A DNA stretch of 39,273 nucleotides, taken from Gemmatimonadota bacterium (lineage in GTDB: Bacteria; Latescibacterota; UBA2968; UBA8231). The notes under the pieces are model-generated. The model saw nothing but the letters and a program-made list of their open reading frames with translations, was not told the DNA's origin and ran no database searches. The stretch is taken from assembly GCA_009840005.1 (NCBI GenBank), contig VXOR01000053.1:1-39273 (forward strand). The letters run 5' to 3'. Positions within the stretch are counted from its first letter, which is position 1. Each line of letters opens with the position of its first letter. Shown piece after piece: positions 32,431 to 39,273 of the stretch. Made by a program: the position numbers and the translations under genes.

Positions 32431-32883
32431 ATGAAACAATGGACATGGTTGGCCCTAGCGGGCCTGTTGACCACCCTGAGTTGCGGTTCGGATGAAGCCG
32501 TTCAACCGACATCCGATTACGCCGATGCTTGGGTCGGCGAATACGAGGGCACCGGGAATTTTGCTCTATCCAATGGCATCAGCGGACAAGATCGCCCCGT
32601 TTCGATGAGTATTGCGCGGGTTTCCCCTAAAAAAGTTACCGTGTCTGCCACGTTGGTTTATGGCGAGGGGCGCAACGATTTCTTCCAGGCAATCGACATC
32701 CTCCAGCCCGACGATCCCGACCAGATCACCTTGGAGGTGCGCTACCTCAATGCGAAGACGGTTTATGCCTTCACCCAAGACGAAGGCACGATCACCGGCT
32801 CCATCGCGTCGAGTTCGCTGCGGCTCGGAGGAACTTGGGGCCAAGATCAGATCATGACCGGGATAGAGGTCGTCCGGCAGTAG
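32431..32883 (+). CDS. Small lipoprotein of unknown function
   Basis: 150 residues from the ATG at 32431, which has GGAGGT eight bases upstream and a good promoter. The signal MKQWTWLALAGLLTTLSCGS ends in lipobox TLSC. The mature 130 residues are strand-rich with alternating polar and hydrophobic residues (ITLEVRYLNAKTVYAFTQD, GTITGSIASSSLRLGGTW), suggesting a small beta-barrel or lipocalin-like fold. I do not recognise a family. It stands alone, divergent from the TPR-VCBS operon and 133 bases before the membrane-anchored TPR gene. Confidence 0.75.
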   Translation: MKQWTWLALAGLLTTLSCGSDEAVQPTSDYADAWVGEYEGTGNFALSNGISGQDRPVSMSIARVSPKKVTVSATLVYGEGRNDFFQAIDILQPDDPDQITLEVRYLNAKTVYAFTQDEGTITGSIASSSLRLGGTWGQDQIMTGIEVVRQ

Positions 32884-32892
32884 GACTGTGAT

Positions 32893-32919
32893 TTATGGGA
32901 TTCGTGGGATGGACAGGAT
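32893..32919. repeat. Three degenerate 9-base direct repeats
   Basis: TTATGGGAT, TCGTGGGAT and GGACAGGAT follow one another without gaps just after the stop of the small lipoprotein gene. This intergenic word (GGGATGGACAGGATT-like) resembles dispersed repeats I recall from other genomes. No function is evident. Confidence 0.4.
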
Positions 32920-33016
32920 TTGAAGTGGTCGTCTATACATTCGCAGTGATGCGCTAGATGCGGTCGGTGCGACGGATCCTATGCCCAAGTGTTCCCCCCG
33001 CTAGTAAAACTCACTG

Positions 33017-34276
33017 ATGACCCGTAGCAAAAAGAACCGCGAGCAAGTGCCGCGCCGTCGCTTCTTTTATTTGTGGGCAGCCGCGCTAGTGATTGCTCTC
33101 GGCTTGGGCGGCTCGTACTGGTATTTGCAGTACCGGGCAGATGCCGCGCAAAAAGCCGTCGAACAAGGCGACCTTTTGTTTAGTAAAGGCCAGATGGATG
33201 AAGCGGCCCGCTTCTACCAGCAGGCCATTGCACTTCATCCAGACCTCACCCAAGCTCATAGCAAACTGGGCGCGACGTACGCGGCTGTAGAGAGCTTTGC
33301 CGAGGCGATTCCCCACTTTGAACAGGCACTGGTGCTGGCCCCCGAGCACTTTGAAGCGCGGATTGGCCTCGCCGTTTCGCTCGACGGATTGGGCCGCTTT
33401 TTAGCGGCAGAGGATAGCTATAAGAAGGCACTGGGGCTGCGGCCCGACTTTGGGGCGATCTACTACAATCTTGGCTATCTCTACCATCAACAGGGTCTCT
33501 ACGCAGAGGCCGCGGCTCAGTACGAGGAAGCTGTGCGCTTGATACCGACCTTCCTGCAAGCTCGGGCCAATTTGGGGAGGGTCTATCACTTGCAGCACCG
33601 CCCGGGCGAAGCCATTGCCGAGTACCAGCGCGCCCTCGCGGACCACCCAGACGAAGGGCGGGTGTACGCGAACTTGGGCGAAAGCTACATGGCCTTGAGC
33701 CAATATGAAGAAGCAAGGGTGGCCTATCGGCGAGCGATAGATCTCGGCGTCGAGACGGCGGGCGCGTTTTACGACTTAGGCGTTATCAGCGAGCAGGAAG
33801 GCAAGCTCGAAGCAGCGCGGAGTTACTTTCACCAAACCCTGCTCAAAAATGCGGCTCACGCCAACGCCTATCATCGCTTGGGCACGGTGACAGCCAAGTT
33901 AGGGCAGGAGGAACAGGCCGCTACCTACTACTTGGAGGCCATAAAGCGCGACCCCGGCCACGCGGGTGCCCACTACAGCTTGGCCCAACTCTACCTCAAG
34001 CAGGGCCGTAGCGACGAGGGCCAGGAGCTAATGCAGGTCTTTGCCAAGCTCAAAGAATACGAGGGCCGGCTAGCCAGCCTCAAACGGGCCGCGAGCCGGT
34101 CGCCGCGCTCACCGGAGGCCAGCTACAACGTGGGGCTGCTCCACCTAGAGTTCGGGTACGTCAACAAGGCCGCTGCGGTCTTTGAACAGCTCCTCAAACT
34201 CCATCCCGAATTTTTTGCCGCGCAGGAGCGGCTCGCTGAGATTGAGCGGGTGCGGGCCGAGCACAGCGCGGGTTGA
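33017..34276 (+). CDS. Membrane-anchored TPR-repeat protein
   Basis: 419 residues. A basic N-terminus (TRSKKNREQVPRRR) precedes one transmembrane helix (about 17-36, LWAAALVIALGLGGSYWYL) with no cleavage site, so the protein is anchored with its TPR part probably in the periplasm. About ten TPR units follow, such as GDLLFSKGQMDEAARFYQQA, NLGYLYHQQGLYAEAAAQYE and NLGESYMALSQYEEARVAYR, then an extra helix pair near the end. It is a plus-strand gene placed between two minus-strand VCBS-ASPIC operons, and its end is three bases from that of the convergent propeller gene. Confidence 0.87.
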   Translation: MTRSKKNREQVPRRRFFYLWAAALVIALGLGGSYWYLQYRADAAQKAVEQGDLLFSKGQMDEAARFYQQAIALHPDLTQAHSKLGATYAAVESFAEAIPHFEQALVLAPEHFEARIGLAVSLDGLGRFLAAEDSYKKALGLRPDFGAIYYNLGYLYHQQGLYAEAAAQYEEAVRLIPTFLQARANLGRVYHLQHRPGEAIAEYQRALADHPDEGRVYANLGESYMALSQYEEARVAYRRAIDLGVETAGAFYDLGVISEQEGKLEAARSYFHQTLLKNAAHANAYHRLGTVTAKLGQEEQAATYYLEAIKRDPGHAGAHYSLAQLYLKQGRSDEGQELMQVFAKLKEYEGRLASLKRAASRSPRSPEASYNVGLLHLEFGYVNKAAAVFEQLLKLHPEFFAAQERLAEIERVRAEHSAG

Positions 34277-34279
34277 TCG

Positions 34280-35959
34280 TTAAAAAGGATTTGCGCCTAG
34301 TTCGAGGAGGGCGTGCCCCTGCCCTTGGCGGACGACTAAGAGCTTGTTGGCGGGCACGTTTTCGATCGCGTAGGTGCTGCCGTTGGGATAGGTGATTTCG
34401 ACGCGGTCGATGGTTGGCGTCGCGCCCAAGCCGAAGTAGGAGCGCAAGTCGCTGTGTGAGAGGTAGCTGGCTGCGCCGTTGACCGTGCGCCACTGGTGAT
34501 TGCCGGCCGCTTGCAGACTGACGCGAGTGCCGATTCCGTCGCGATTGTCCTCGCGGCCCAAGACCTGCACCACGAGATAGTTTCCCGCATTTCCTCCATC
34601 ATTGCGCAACAGAGTCGGCGCATCGTTGAGCTCGACGACGAAGAGGTCGATATCGCCGTCGTCGTCGTAGTCGCCAAAGCTAGTGCCGCGGCTGACTTTG
34701 GCCTGAGCCAGTTCAAGACCGACTGACACCGGAGCGAAGCGACCTCCGCCCTCGTTGCGAAAGAGCTGATTGAGCTGGCGATAGGTGGTGCCGGTTGCGG
34801 CTTGATCAACCTGCGGATATACGTGGCCGTTGGCGACGAATAGGTCGAGGCGGCCGTCGTTGTCGTAGTCAAAAAAGCGCGTTCCCCAACCCAACATCTC
34901 TACTGTGGCTGCGGCGAGGCCAGCCGTAGTCGTGACGTCGGAGAAACGCACGCCGCCCTCGTTGCGGTAGAGCGTATTGGTCTCGGTAAAAAAGTGGGTC
35001 ACGTACAGGTCTGGGTCGCCGTCTTGATCGTAGTCGCCAAAGTCTGCGCCCATGCCGGCTTCGACGTCGCCGTCGCCGTTGTACGCCACGCCCGCAATGA
35101 GGGCGATGTCTTGGAAGGTGCCGTCGCCTTGATTTTGGAAGAGCACGTTGGGAGTTTCGTCGTTGGCGACAAAGAGGTCGCTATCGCCATCGGAATCGTA
35201 ATCGACCGGCACCACGCCCAAGCCGTAATAGCGGTTGGCAGCCGCCACGCCCGACGCTTGGGTGACGTCAGTAAATGCACCGCCGCCGTCGTTGCGGTAG
35301 AGCACATCCGGCGCGCCGACTAAGCCTTTAGGGCCGCAATAGACTTGGAGGCCGCTGAAAAAGGTGCAGAGTTTGGGCGTGGCTGGCAGGTTTTCGGCGT
35401 CGAAGACGACGTAGTTGGCCACGTACAGGTCGAGGTCGCCGTCGCGGTCGTAGTCGAAGAAAGCCGCGCTGGCGCTGTATTGATCGCCGCCAACGCCCGC
35501 TTCTTGAGTCGCATCGGCAAAGCGGTCGCCGCCGCGATTGCGGTAGAGTACGTTGGCTCCGTAGTTGGTCACGTAGAGGTCTGGGCGGCCGTCGTTGTCG
35601 ATGTCGCCCACGGCTACGCCGCCGCCCCAACCAGCGTCACCGACCCCAGCTTCTCGGGTGATTTCCGCAAAAGTGCCGTCGCCGCGATTGCGGTAGAGCG
35701 CGTTGCCCGGCCCCGAGCGGTTGCGGTACGTGGCAAAGGTGGCTCCGTTGACTATGTAGAGGTCGAGGTCGCCGTCGGAGTCGTGGTCGAAGAAGGCTGC
35801 GCCGCTGCCGTGGGATTCTAAGATGTAGTGCTTTTCTTGTCCGCCAAATACATTGCGGTAGGTGATGCCAGCGGCAGCGGTTTGGTCGCTAAATCGGGGC
35901 TGGGCGCGCAAGGGGAGAGCGCATAGCAGCGCGCCGTAAAACAGGAGAAAGACGCGCAA
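34280..35959 (-). CDS. Exported seven-motif VCBS/FG-GAP propeller with ASPIC/UnbV domain (CRTAC1-like)
   Basis: 559 residues with a signal peptide (VFLLFYGALLCALPLRAQ). Seven calcium-binding VCBS/FG-GAP loops follow: FDHDSDGDLD, GDIDNDGRPD, FDYDRDGDLD, VDYDSDGDSD, GDYDQDGDPD, FDYDNDGRLD and GDYDDDGDID. Then comes a full ASPIC/UnbV domain with GREDNRDGIGTRVSLQAAG, a YFGLGATPTIDRVEITYPNG stretch and a terminal strand. It has the same propeller as the 30039-32318 protein but no TPR part. The likely start is TTG, one base after the HEAT gene's TAA, so translation is probably coupled. A secreted calcium-dependent binding or adhesion role is inferred. Confidence 0.88.
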   Translation of the reverse strand: MRVFLLFYGALLCALPLRAQPRFSDQTAAAGITYRNVFGGQEKHYILESHGSGAAFFDHDSDGDLDLYIVNGATFATYRNRSGPGNALYRNRGDGTFAEITREAGVGDAGWGGGVAVGDIDNDGRPDLYVTNYGANVLYRNRGGDRFADATQEAGVGGDQYSASAAFFDYDRDGDLDLYVANYVVFDAENLPATPKLCTFFSGLQVYCGPKGLVGAPDVLYRNDGGGAFTDVTQASGVAAANRYYGLGVVPVDYDSDGDSDLFVANDETPNVLFQNQGDGTFQDIALIAGVAYNGDGDVEAGMGADFGDYDQDGDPDLYVTHFFTETNTLYRNEGGVRFSDVTTTAGLAAATVEMLGWGTRFFDYDNDGRLDLFVANGHVYPQVDQAATGTTYRQLNQLFRNEGGGRFAPVSVGLELAQAKVSRGTSFGDYDDDGDIDLFVVELNDAPTLLRNDGGNAGNYLVVQVLGREDNRDGIGTRVSLQAAGNHQWRTVNGAASYLSHSDLRSYFGLGATPTIDRVEITYPNGSTYAIENVPANKLLVVRQGQGHALLELGANPF

Positions 35960-35960
35960 A

Positions 35961-36779
35961 TTAGGGGGCGACCGCGTAGTTCAGGCCCGTGAGCAGTTGC
36001 AATGCCTCTTTTGCGGCCTCGTGGTCGGGGCCGTCGCGCTCGGCGAACATGCGCTCTAGCGGCCTCACGGCTGTGGTGTCGCCGATGCGGCCGAGGGTGC
36101 GGGCGCTTTCTGCGCGGACCCATATGTTGTCGTCGGTCAAGGCGAGGCACAGCGCGTCGAGGGCGCGATGCGTCCGGTGGTGTCCCAATAGCTGCGCGGC
36201 GATGTAGCGCACGTTGTCGTCGCGGTCGCGCAGCGCGGCGAGGGCCGCTGCTTCGGACGCTGGCGTCCACAGAAACTGAAGCGCGGCGAGGGCCTGTCGG
36301 CGCACCGAGGGGATGGTATCCGCCAAGGCGCGCACCAGAGAAGGCACGGCTGTGGTGTCGCGGAGGTTGCCCAAACTCCAAGCTGCTGCGCCGCGCACAT
36401 CCGGGACTGAGTCGTCGGCAAGGACGCTGGCTAAGGCTGTGTGGAGGCGGGAGTCGTCGAGCTGGCCGAGGGCGCGGACGGCCTGTTCTCGGACATAGCG
36501 GTTGTTGTCGCGGAGGAGCGATTTGAGGAAGGGGGTGGCGCGCCGGTCGCCGATTTGGCCGAGGATTTGCGCGGCAATGTAGCGCAGGCTATCGCTGCCA
36601 GCAGTTGCTTGGTCCAGCAAAGGCTCGACGGCTGCGCCGCCTAGTTGCACTAAGGTGTGGCTGGCGTCGAGGCGGACTTGACGCCGAGGATCATCGAGTT
36701 GGTCGATGTAGTACTCGGCCTGTTGTGCGGCGCAGCTCAATAGGCTGACGCAGAGGCTTGCTAGGGCGAGCTTGGACAT
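35961..36779 (-). CDS. HEAT-repeat lipoprotein (PBS lyase HEAT-like)
   Basis: 272 residues from the ATG at 36779, giving the signal MSKLALASLCVSLLSCAAQQ with lipobox LLSC. A longer open frame would start inside the palindrome at 36795-36831 and is rejected. About seven 31-residue HEAT-like repeats follow: AAQILGQIGDRRATPFLKSL, QAVRALGQLDDSRLHTALA, AAWSLGNLRDTTAVPSLVRA, AAQLLGHHRTHRALDALCLA, SARTLGRIGDTTAVRPLE. These form a curved protein-binding scaffold, here in the envelope. It lies directly before the VCBS-ASPIC gene and after the DUF4159 gene. Confidence 0.87.
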   Translation of the reverse strand: MSKLALASLCVSLLSCAAQQAEYYIDQLDDPRRQVRLDASHTLVQLGGAAVEPLLDQATAGSDSLRYIAAQILGQIGDRRATPFLKSLLRDNNRYVREQAVRALGQLDDSRLHTALASVLADDSVPDVRGAAAWSLGNLRDTTAVPSLVRALADTIPSVRRQALAALQFLWTPASEAAALAALRDRDDNVRYIAAQLLGHHRTHRALDALCLALTDDNIWVRAESARTLGRIGDTTAVRPLERMFAERDGPDHEAAKEALQLLTGLNYAVAP

Positions 36780-36794
36780 GGGCGGCTTAAAGTG

Positions 36795-36831
36795 AAAGCA
36801 GGTGTCAAGAGTTAGACCTGACACCTGCTTT
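36795..36831. repeat. Perfect 13-base palindrome (REP-like element or terminator)
   Basis: AAAGCAGGTGTCA (36795-36807) and TGACACCTGCTTT (36819-36831) are perfect inverted repeats around the 11-base loop AGAGTTAGACC. It lies between the DUF4159 stop and the HEAT lipoprotein start. On either strand the stem ends in a T run of three only, so it is a weak terminator. The words CAGGTGTCA and AGGTCTAAC resemble REP palindromes I recall near REP-associated transposases in other bacteria. Confidence 0.7.
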
Positions 36832-36854
36832 GGAGTTGGCTTTGCAGCAAAAAG

Positions 36855-38051
36855 CTAGTTGACCATCTGCATGAGGCGTTGGGTAATTGACCCTTCCTGA
36901 GTCAGGGCATATATGATAATGTTAACCGCCAACTGTAGCTGGCGGGTCGAGTCTCCGCCGCGCGTGTCGTTTTGCCAGCCCCAGCCCCCTGTCTGGCCGG
37001 CCGTGGCGCTCACTAACCTACCTTTAACATAATGGCCCATCAGATAGTTCCATGTCCTAACGCCTGCCTTACCCTGTCCCAACGAGGGGCTATAGCCAAA
37101 AGGCATGCCCCCATCTAGGTCGAAGAAGGCAGTATAGATGGGGTGATCCTCCGGCAGACGCTCGGACCAGAAGTCCTTGCCACGGACTAGGCCGCCGTAC
37201 TTTTCCAGTGCTTCGCCGTGGAGCCCGCTAAACGTAAAGCCACCCGAGATTAGGTACTGAGCGTAGTTGGCCATTTCGGTCTCGTTGGGCGAGCCGTGCG
37301 GCAGGATGATGGGTATTTCCATCAGGCGCGGGTCGTCGAACGTGACGCGGCCGAGGAATTCGGCCTTGAGGCCAGTGTATTCGTTGATCACATCGCGCAG
37401 CCGATCAAGGGTTTTGACATTGAGCCCAGCGTTACCGGCTAATGACCGCCCGGACACGACTGTGGCAAACTTGACAAAGCCCTTTATGGCCTGCTTGTCC
37501 GTGGCGTCTTGGACAATAATGGCGCGGTAGCGACCGGTGTCCATGTTGTTGACGTCGAGCATCTCCAGACCCATGTCGATTTTGTGCTCGGAGGTGCGGG
37601 TGCTGGTTACGGCCGCTGCCGTCAGCTTAGGCTCTATGGTCATCGTACTCGTTGGGCTGAAAGCAGACTGCCCAGACAGGCGAATGCCCGAGCCGCCGAC
37701 GCCGGCGATGAGACTGCGGGTGTTGAACGAGGCTGTGGCTTGGACTTGATCCATGCGCGCTTGCGCTAGCTGGACTTCGCGGCGCGCAAGCTGACGCTTG
37801 GGCTGGGGAATTTTGCGCAGCTCCAGCGGCTTGGTTAGGCGCGGCTCGCGCTTGATGAACTTGGTCGTCATGGGCCGGGGTGCCTTCTTCTCTTCCTCCT
37901 TAAAGGGGTTGATCGCAACGACGATGAGCAGGAGGGCCGCCGCAGAGCCTAAGGCGATAAAGAAGCCCCGGCGCAAGCGGCGGACCATACTGTCGAGATC
38001 AAAATCTTGAGTGGGCGAAGCAAAGCGCGTGGAGACCCATTTCTTACTCAT
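36855..38051 (-). CDS. Single-pass membrane protein with C-terminal DUF4159-like domain
   Basis: 398 residues. A basic stretch and a transmembrane helix (about 31-47, FFIALGSAAALLLIVVAIN) are followed by a Lys/Pro/Arg-rich stretch (KEEEKKAPRPM, RKIPQPKRQLARRE) like TonB or other envelope-spanning proteins. The C-terminal 200 residues have the DUF4159 pattern: a YLISGGF segment, RLPEDHPIYTAFFDLDGG and a final QLQLAVNIIIYALTQEGSI. DUF4159 proteins often accompany MoxR/BatA-type membrane complexes; none is seen here. GGAGG precedes the ATG, 11 bases after the FlgT/CsgG-like gene. Function unknown. Confidence 0.75.
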   Translation of the reverse strand: MSKKWVSTRFASPTQDFDLDSMVRRLRRGFFIALGSAAALLLIVVAINPFKEEEKKAPRPMTTKFIKREPRLTKPLELRKIPQPKRQLARREVQLAQARMDQVQATASFNTRSLIAGVGGSGIRLSGQSAFSPTSTMTIEPKLTAAAVTSTRTSEHKIDMGLEMLDVNNMDTGRYRAIIVQDATDKQAIKGFVKFATVVSGRSLAGNAGLNVKTLDRLRDVINEYTGLKAEFLGRVTFDDPRLMEIPIILPHGSPNETEMANYAQYLISGGFTFSGLHGEALEKYGGLVRGKDFWSERLPEDHPIYTAFFDLDGGMPFGYSPSLGQGKAGVRTWNYLMGHYVKGRLVSATAGQTGGWGWQNDTRGGDSTRQLQLAVNIIIYALTQEGSITQRLMQMVN

Positions 38052-38062
38052 AGCGACCTCCT

Positions 38063-39115
38063 CTAAGGACGTTTGGGGGAAATGACCCGGTCTTGAACCT
38101 GTAGGCCATCTCCGCGTTTTTTAAGCTTTTTATCGAGCTTTCGCAGCCGAGCGATGGCTGTAGTGGAATCCACGTCAACCACCTCTATTTGCCCGACTTT
38201 CTGCTGCGCTGGCCTAGGTCGCCACACATCGAACCGCATTCGCTTCATTAGACCGTGCCGAGCACCGATGTTTAGCTGGACGTGGGGTTTGCCTTTTCGT
38301 TCGGACAATAGGGCTGAGATGCGGCCCTCTAGCGGCAAATTCGCGTCTAGGTCGGGCGCTAGATTGTCCGCTAGTCCCTTTAACACCCCTCGGGCAACGG
38401 CGAGGTCGCTGCTGGGCTTGGAGATGAACCAACGCTCGGCGACGTTCAATGCGCGTTCTGTGGCGGAATCGGCCATTTGCAAGCGGAGAAGATCGGCTAG
38501 GAAAGCGCGCGTCAAACCAGGATGCGATGTGCCTGGATACTTCCAAGTATTATAAAGGAATAGCTGTTGGTCATAAGGTATCACGGCTGAAGAGTCGCGC
38601 AAGTCCGACCAGAAAATTTTGTCGCGGTGCGGGTCCACCAGCTTGACTTCGAGTTGACAGATGATGGAAGGCAGCGAAATCACCGTGTAAGTCTGGTCTT
38701 CGCTTGGTCCTCCATCGTCTAATAGGCCCAAATTTTCGTAGTAATGAATGACTTGGTTGTGGTATGTTTTATGGGCTTTGTTGAGAATGAAATGGGCGAT
38801 GTAATCGATGGGTTTTTGCCCTGTGGGATCGCGGGCCTCACGGATGCTCCGCAAGCGCACGACGCGAAAGCGGCCCAAGTCAGTAAAGATGTCTCTGATC
38901 GCTCGCTCGATTTCTCGCATCAGGCGGGGATGTTGCTCGGCGAGGTGGACGGGCAGGACTTCTCGGTCGACGAGATCGGTAAAGACTAAGCCGATAGTGT
39001 AGATGTGCGGCTGGGCGTTGGCCGGCTGGCCGCCGAGTACGAGGGGCAAGCTAATGAGGAAGAGGGATTTCACGGGATTGAAGAATGCGCGATTTAGATA
39101 ACGGATGTTACGCAT
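38063..39115 (-). CDS. Exported protein with CsgG/FlgT-like features
   Basis: About 350 residues from ATG 39115, which lies inside the inverted-repeat element at 39102-39233. A GTG at 39073 would give a cleaner signal peptide (KSLFLISLPLVLGGQPANAQ). The mature protein begins IYTIGLVFTDLVDREVLP and continues with LMREIERAIRDIFTDLGRFRVV, resembling the nucleotide-binding-like alpha/beta domain of CsgG, TolB-N and FlgT proteins. The end, IGARHGLMKRMRFDVWRPR then VGQIEVVDVDSTTAIARL, resembles the FlgT C-terminal domain. It heads an envelope operon with the DUF4159, HEAT and VCBS genes. Function is not known. Confidence 0.7.
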   Translation of the reverse strand: MRNIRYLNRAFFNPVKSLFLISLPLVLGGQPANAQPHIYTIGLVFTDLVDREVLPVHLAEQHPRLMREIERAIRDIFTDLGRFRVVRLRSIREARDPTGQKPIDYIAHFILNKAHKTYHNQVIHYYENLGLLDDGGPSEDQTYTVISLPSIICQLEVKLVDPHRDKIFWSDLRDSSAVIPYDQQLFLYNTWKYPGTSHPGLTRAFLADLLRLQMADSATERALNVAERWFISKPSSDLAVARGVLKGLADNLAPDLDANLPLEGRISALLSERKGKPHVQLNIGARHGLMKRMRFDVWRPRPAQQKVGQIEVVDVDSTTAIARLRKLDKKLKKRGDGLQVQDRVISPKRP

Positions 39116-39233
39116 CGGTAGGTGTAGGGGCACCTCTTGTGGGTGCCCACGCTACCCGGCTCATTCAGCCGACGGGATTCTACGGGGACGACCACGTACA
39201 ATACGTAACATCAGCAAGTCACGGACGTTACGC
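39102..39233. mobile_element. MITE-like inverted-repeat element, copy 2
   Basis: CGGATGTTACGC (39102-39113) and ACGTAACATCAG (39203-39214) form the terminal inverted repeats, with a perfect core GATGTTACG/CGTAACATC. A third motif, CGGACGTTACGC, follows at 39222-39233, as in copy 1. Inside is the hairpin GGGCACC-TCTTGTG-GGTGCCC (39128-39148) preceded by GGTAGGTGTAG. In reverse orientation copy 1 carries the same flank and the same loop, with two base pairs of the stem exchanged. It covers the start region of the exported-protein gene. The remaining 40 bases to the window edge hold no recognisable gene. Confidence 0.7.
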
Positions 39234-39273
39234 GATGTCCCTATTCGGCTTCGTCTAACAGGTTGCTAAAGGC

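Noticed and set aside
30300..35800. Regularly spaced GTCGCCGTCG-type DNA repeats that could suggest a tandem array or CRISPR
   Set aside because: They are the codons for Asp-rich calcium loops of the VCBS propellers. Spacing and sequence vary with the protein, and there are no spacers or cas genes.
36780..36824. Earlier start at 36824 for the HEAT-repeat lipoprotein
   Set aside because: It would translate the palindrome and bury the lipoprotein signal that begins at 36779.
8548..39233. Whole window as a composite transposon bounded by the two repeat elements
   Set aside because: The elements are short and 30 kb apart, with housekeeping genes such as rnpB, pyrF and tRNA-Pro between them and no transposase.

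Overview
The window is about 39.3 kb of G+C-rich bacterial chromosome. I count 34 protein-coding genes (one cut by the left edge), one tRNA-Pro(UGG), the RNase P RNA gene rnpB, and two copies of a small inverted-repeat element. Many proteins carry lipoprotein signals (short hydrophobic stretch ending in a Cys lipobox), which points to a Gram-negative envelope. The mix of enolase-superfamily enzymes, Gfo/Idh/MocA and aldo/keto reductases, a PQQ sugar dehydrogenase, CocE-type hydrolase, TPR proteins and VCBS/ASPIC-UnbV propeller proteins resembles uncultured sugar-degrading lineages such as Latescibacterota or Poribacteria. That placement is inference from gene content. No phage, transposase or CRISPR genes were seen.

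Layout. (1) 0.2-8.5 kb holds acid-sugar and scavenging genes: a glucarate-dehydratase-like enolase homologue, a divergent 736-residue protein joining a sialidase-like propeller to a mandelate-racemase-like enzyme, an RraA-like aldolase homologue, a metallophosphoesterase with a large unknown C-terminal region, and an orphan peptide/oligosaccharide-binding lipoprotein. (2) 8.5-14.6 kb is a patchwork: an inverted-repeat element, an FKBP isomerase plus aldo/keto reductase pair, a methyltransferase/ArsR-like pair, a HigBA toxin-antitoxin module directly before dapA, an SGNH hydrolase and an unrecognised exported protein. By eye the last two are clearly poorer in G+C than their surroundings. (3) 14.6-21.7 kb is a six-gene minus-strand catabolic operon: aminotransferase, cytochrome c lipoprotein, PQQ sugar dehydrogenase, aldo/keto reductase, CocE hydrolase, Gfo/Idh dehydrogenase. 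(4) 21.7-25 kb is housekeeping: tRNA-Pro, pyrF, an exported protein with a nonapeptide repeat, rnpB with its terminator, and a coiled-coil zinc-ribbon protein.

(5) 25-32.3 kb is a tightly packed minus-strand operon. It runs TPR-VCBS-ASPIC lipoprotein, TPR lipoprotein, TPR lipoprotein, Ldh2-type dehydrogenase, transketolase N half, transketolase C half, and ends at a strong terminator. Genes are joined by GTGA stop/start overlaps or gaps of a few bases. (6) 32.4-39.1 kb has a small lipoprotein and a membrane-anchored TPR protein on the plus strand. On the minus strand it has an envelope operon: a FlgT/CsgG-like exported protein, a DUF4159 membrane protein, a HEAT-repeat lipoprotein and a second seven-motif VCBS-ASPIC protein.

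The most noteworthy items are the sialidase/enolase fusion, which keeps an internal Shine-Dalgarno and a GTGA junction at the domain boundary; the inverted-repeat elements, whose hairpins show compensatory base changes; and the paired TPR plus seven-motif VCBS-ASPIC envelope operons, one of which also carries a split transketolase.
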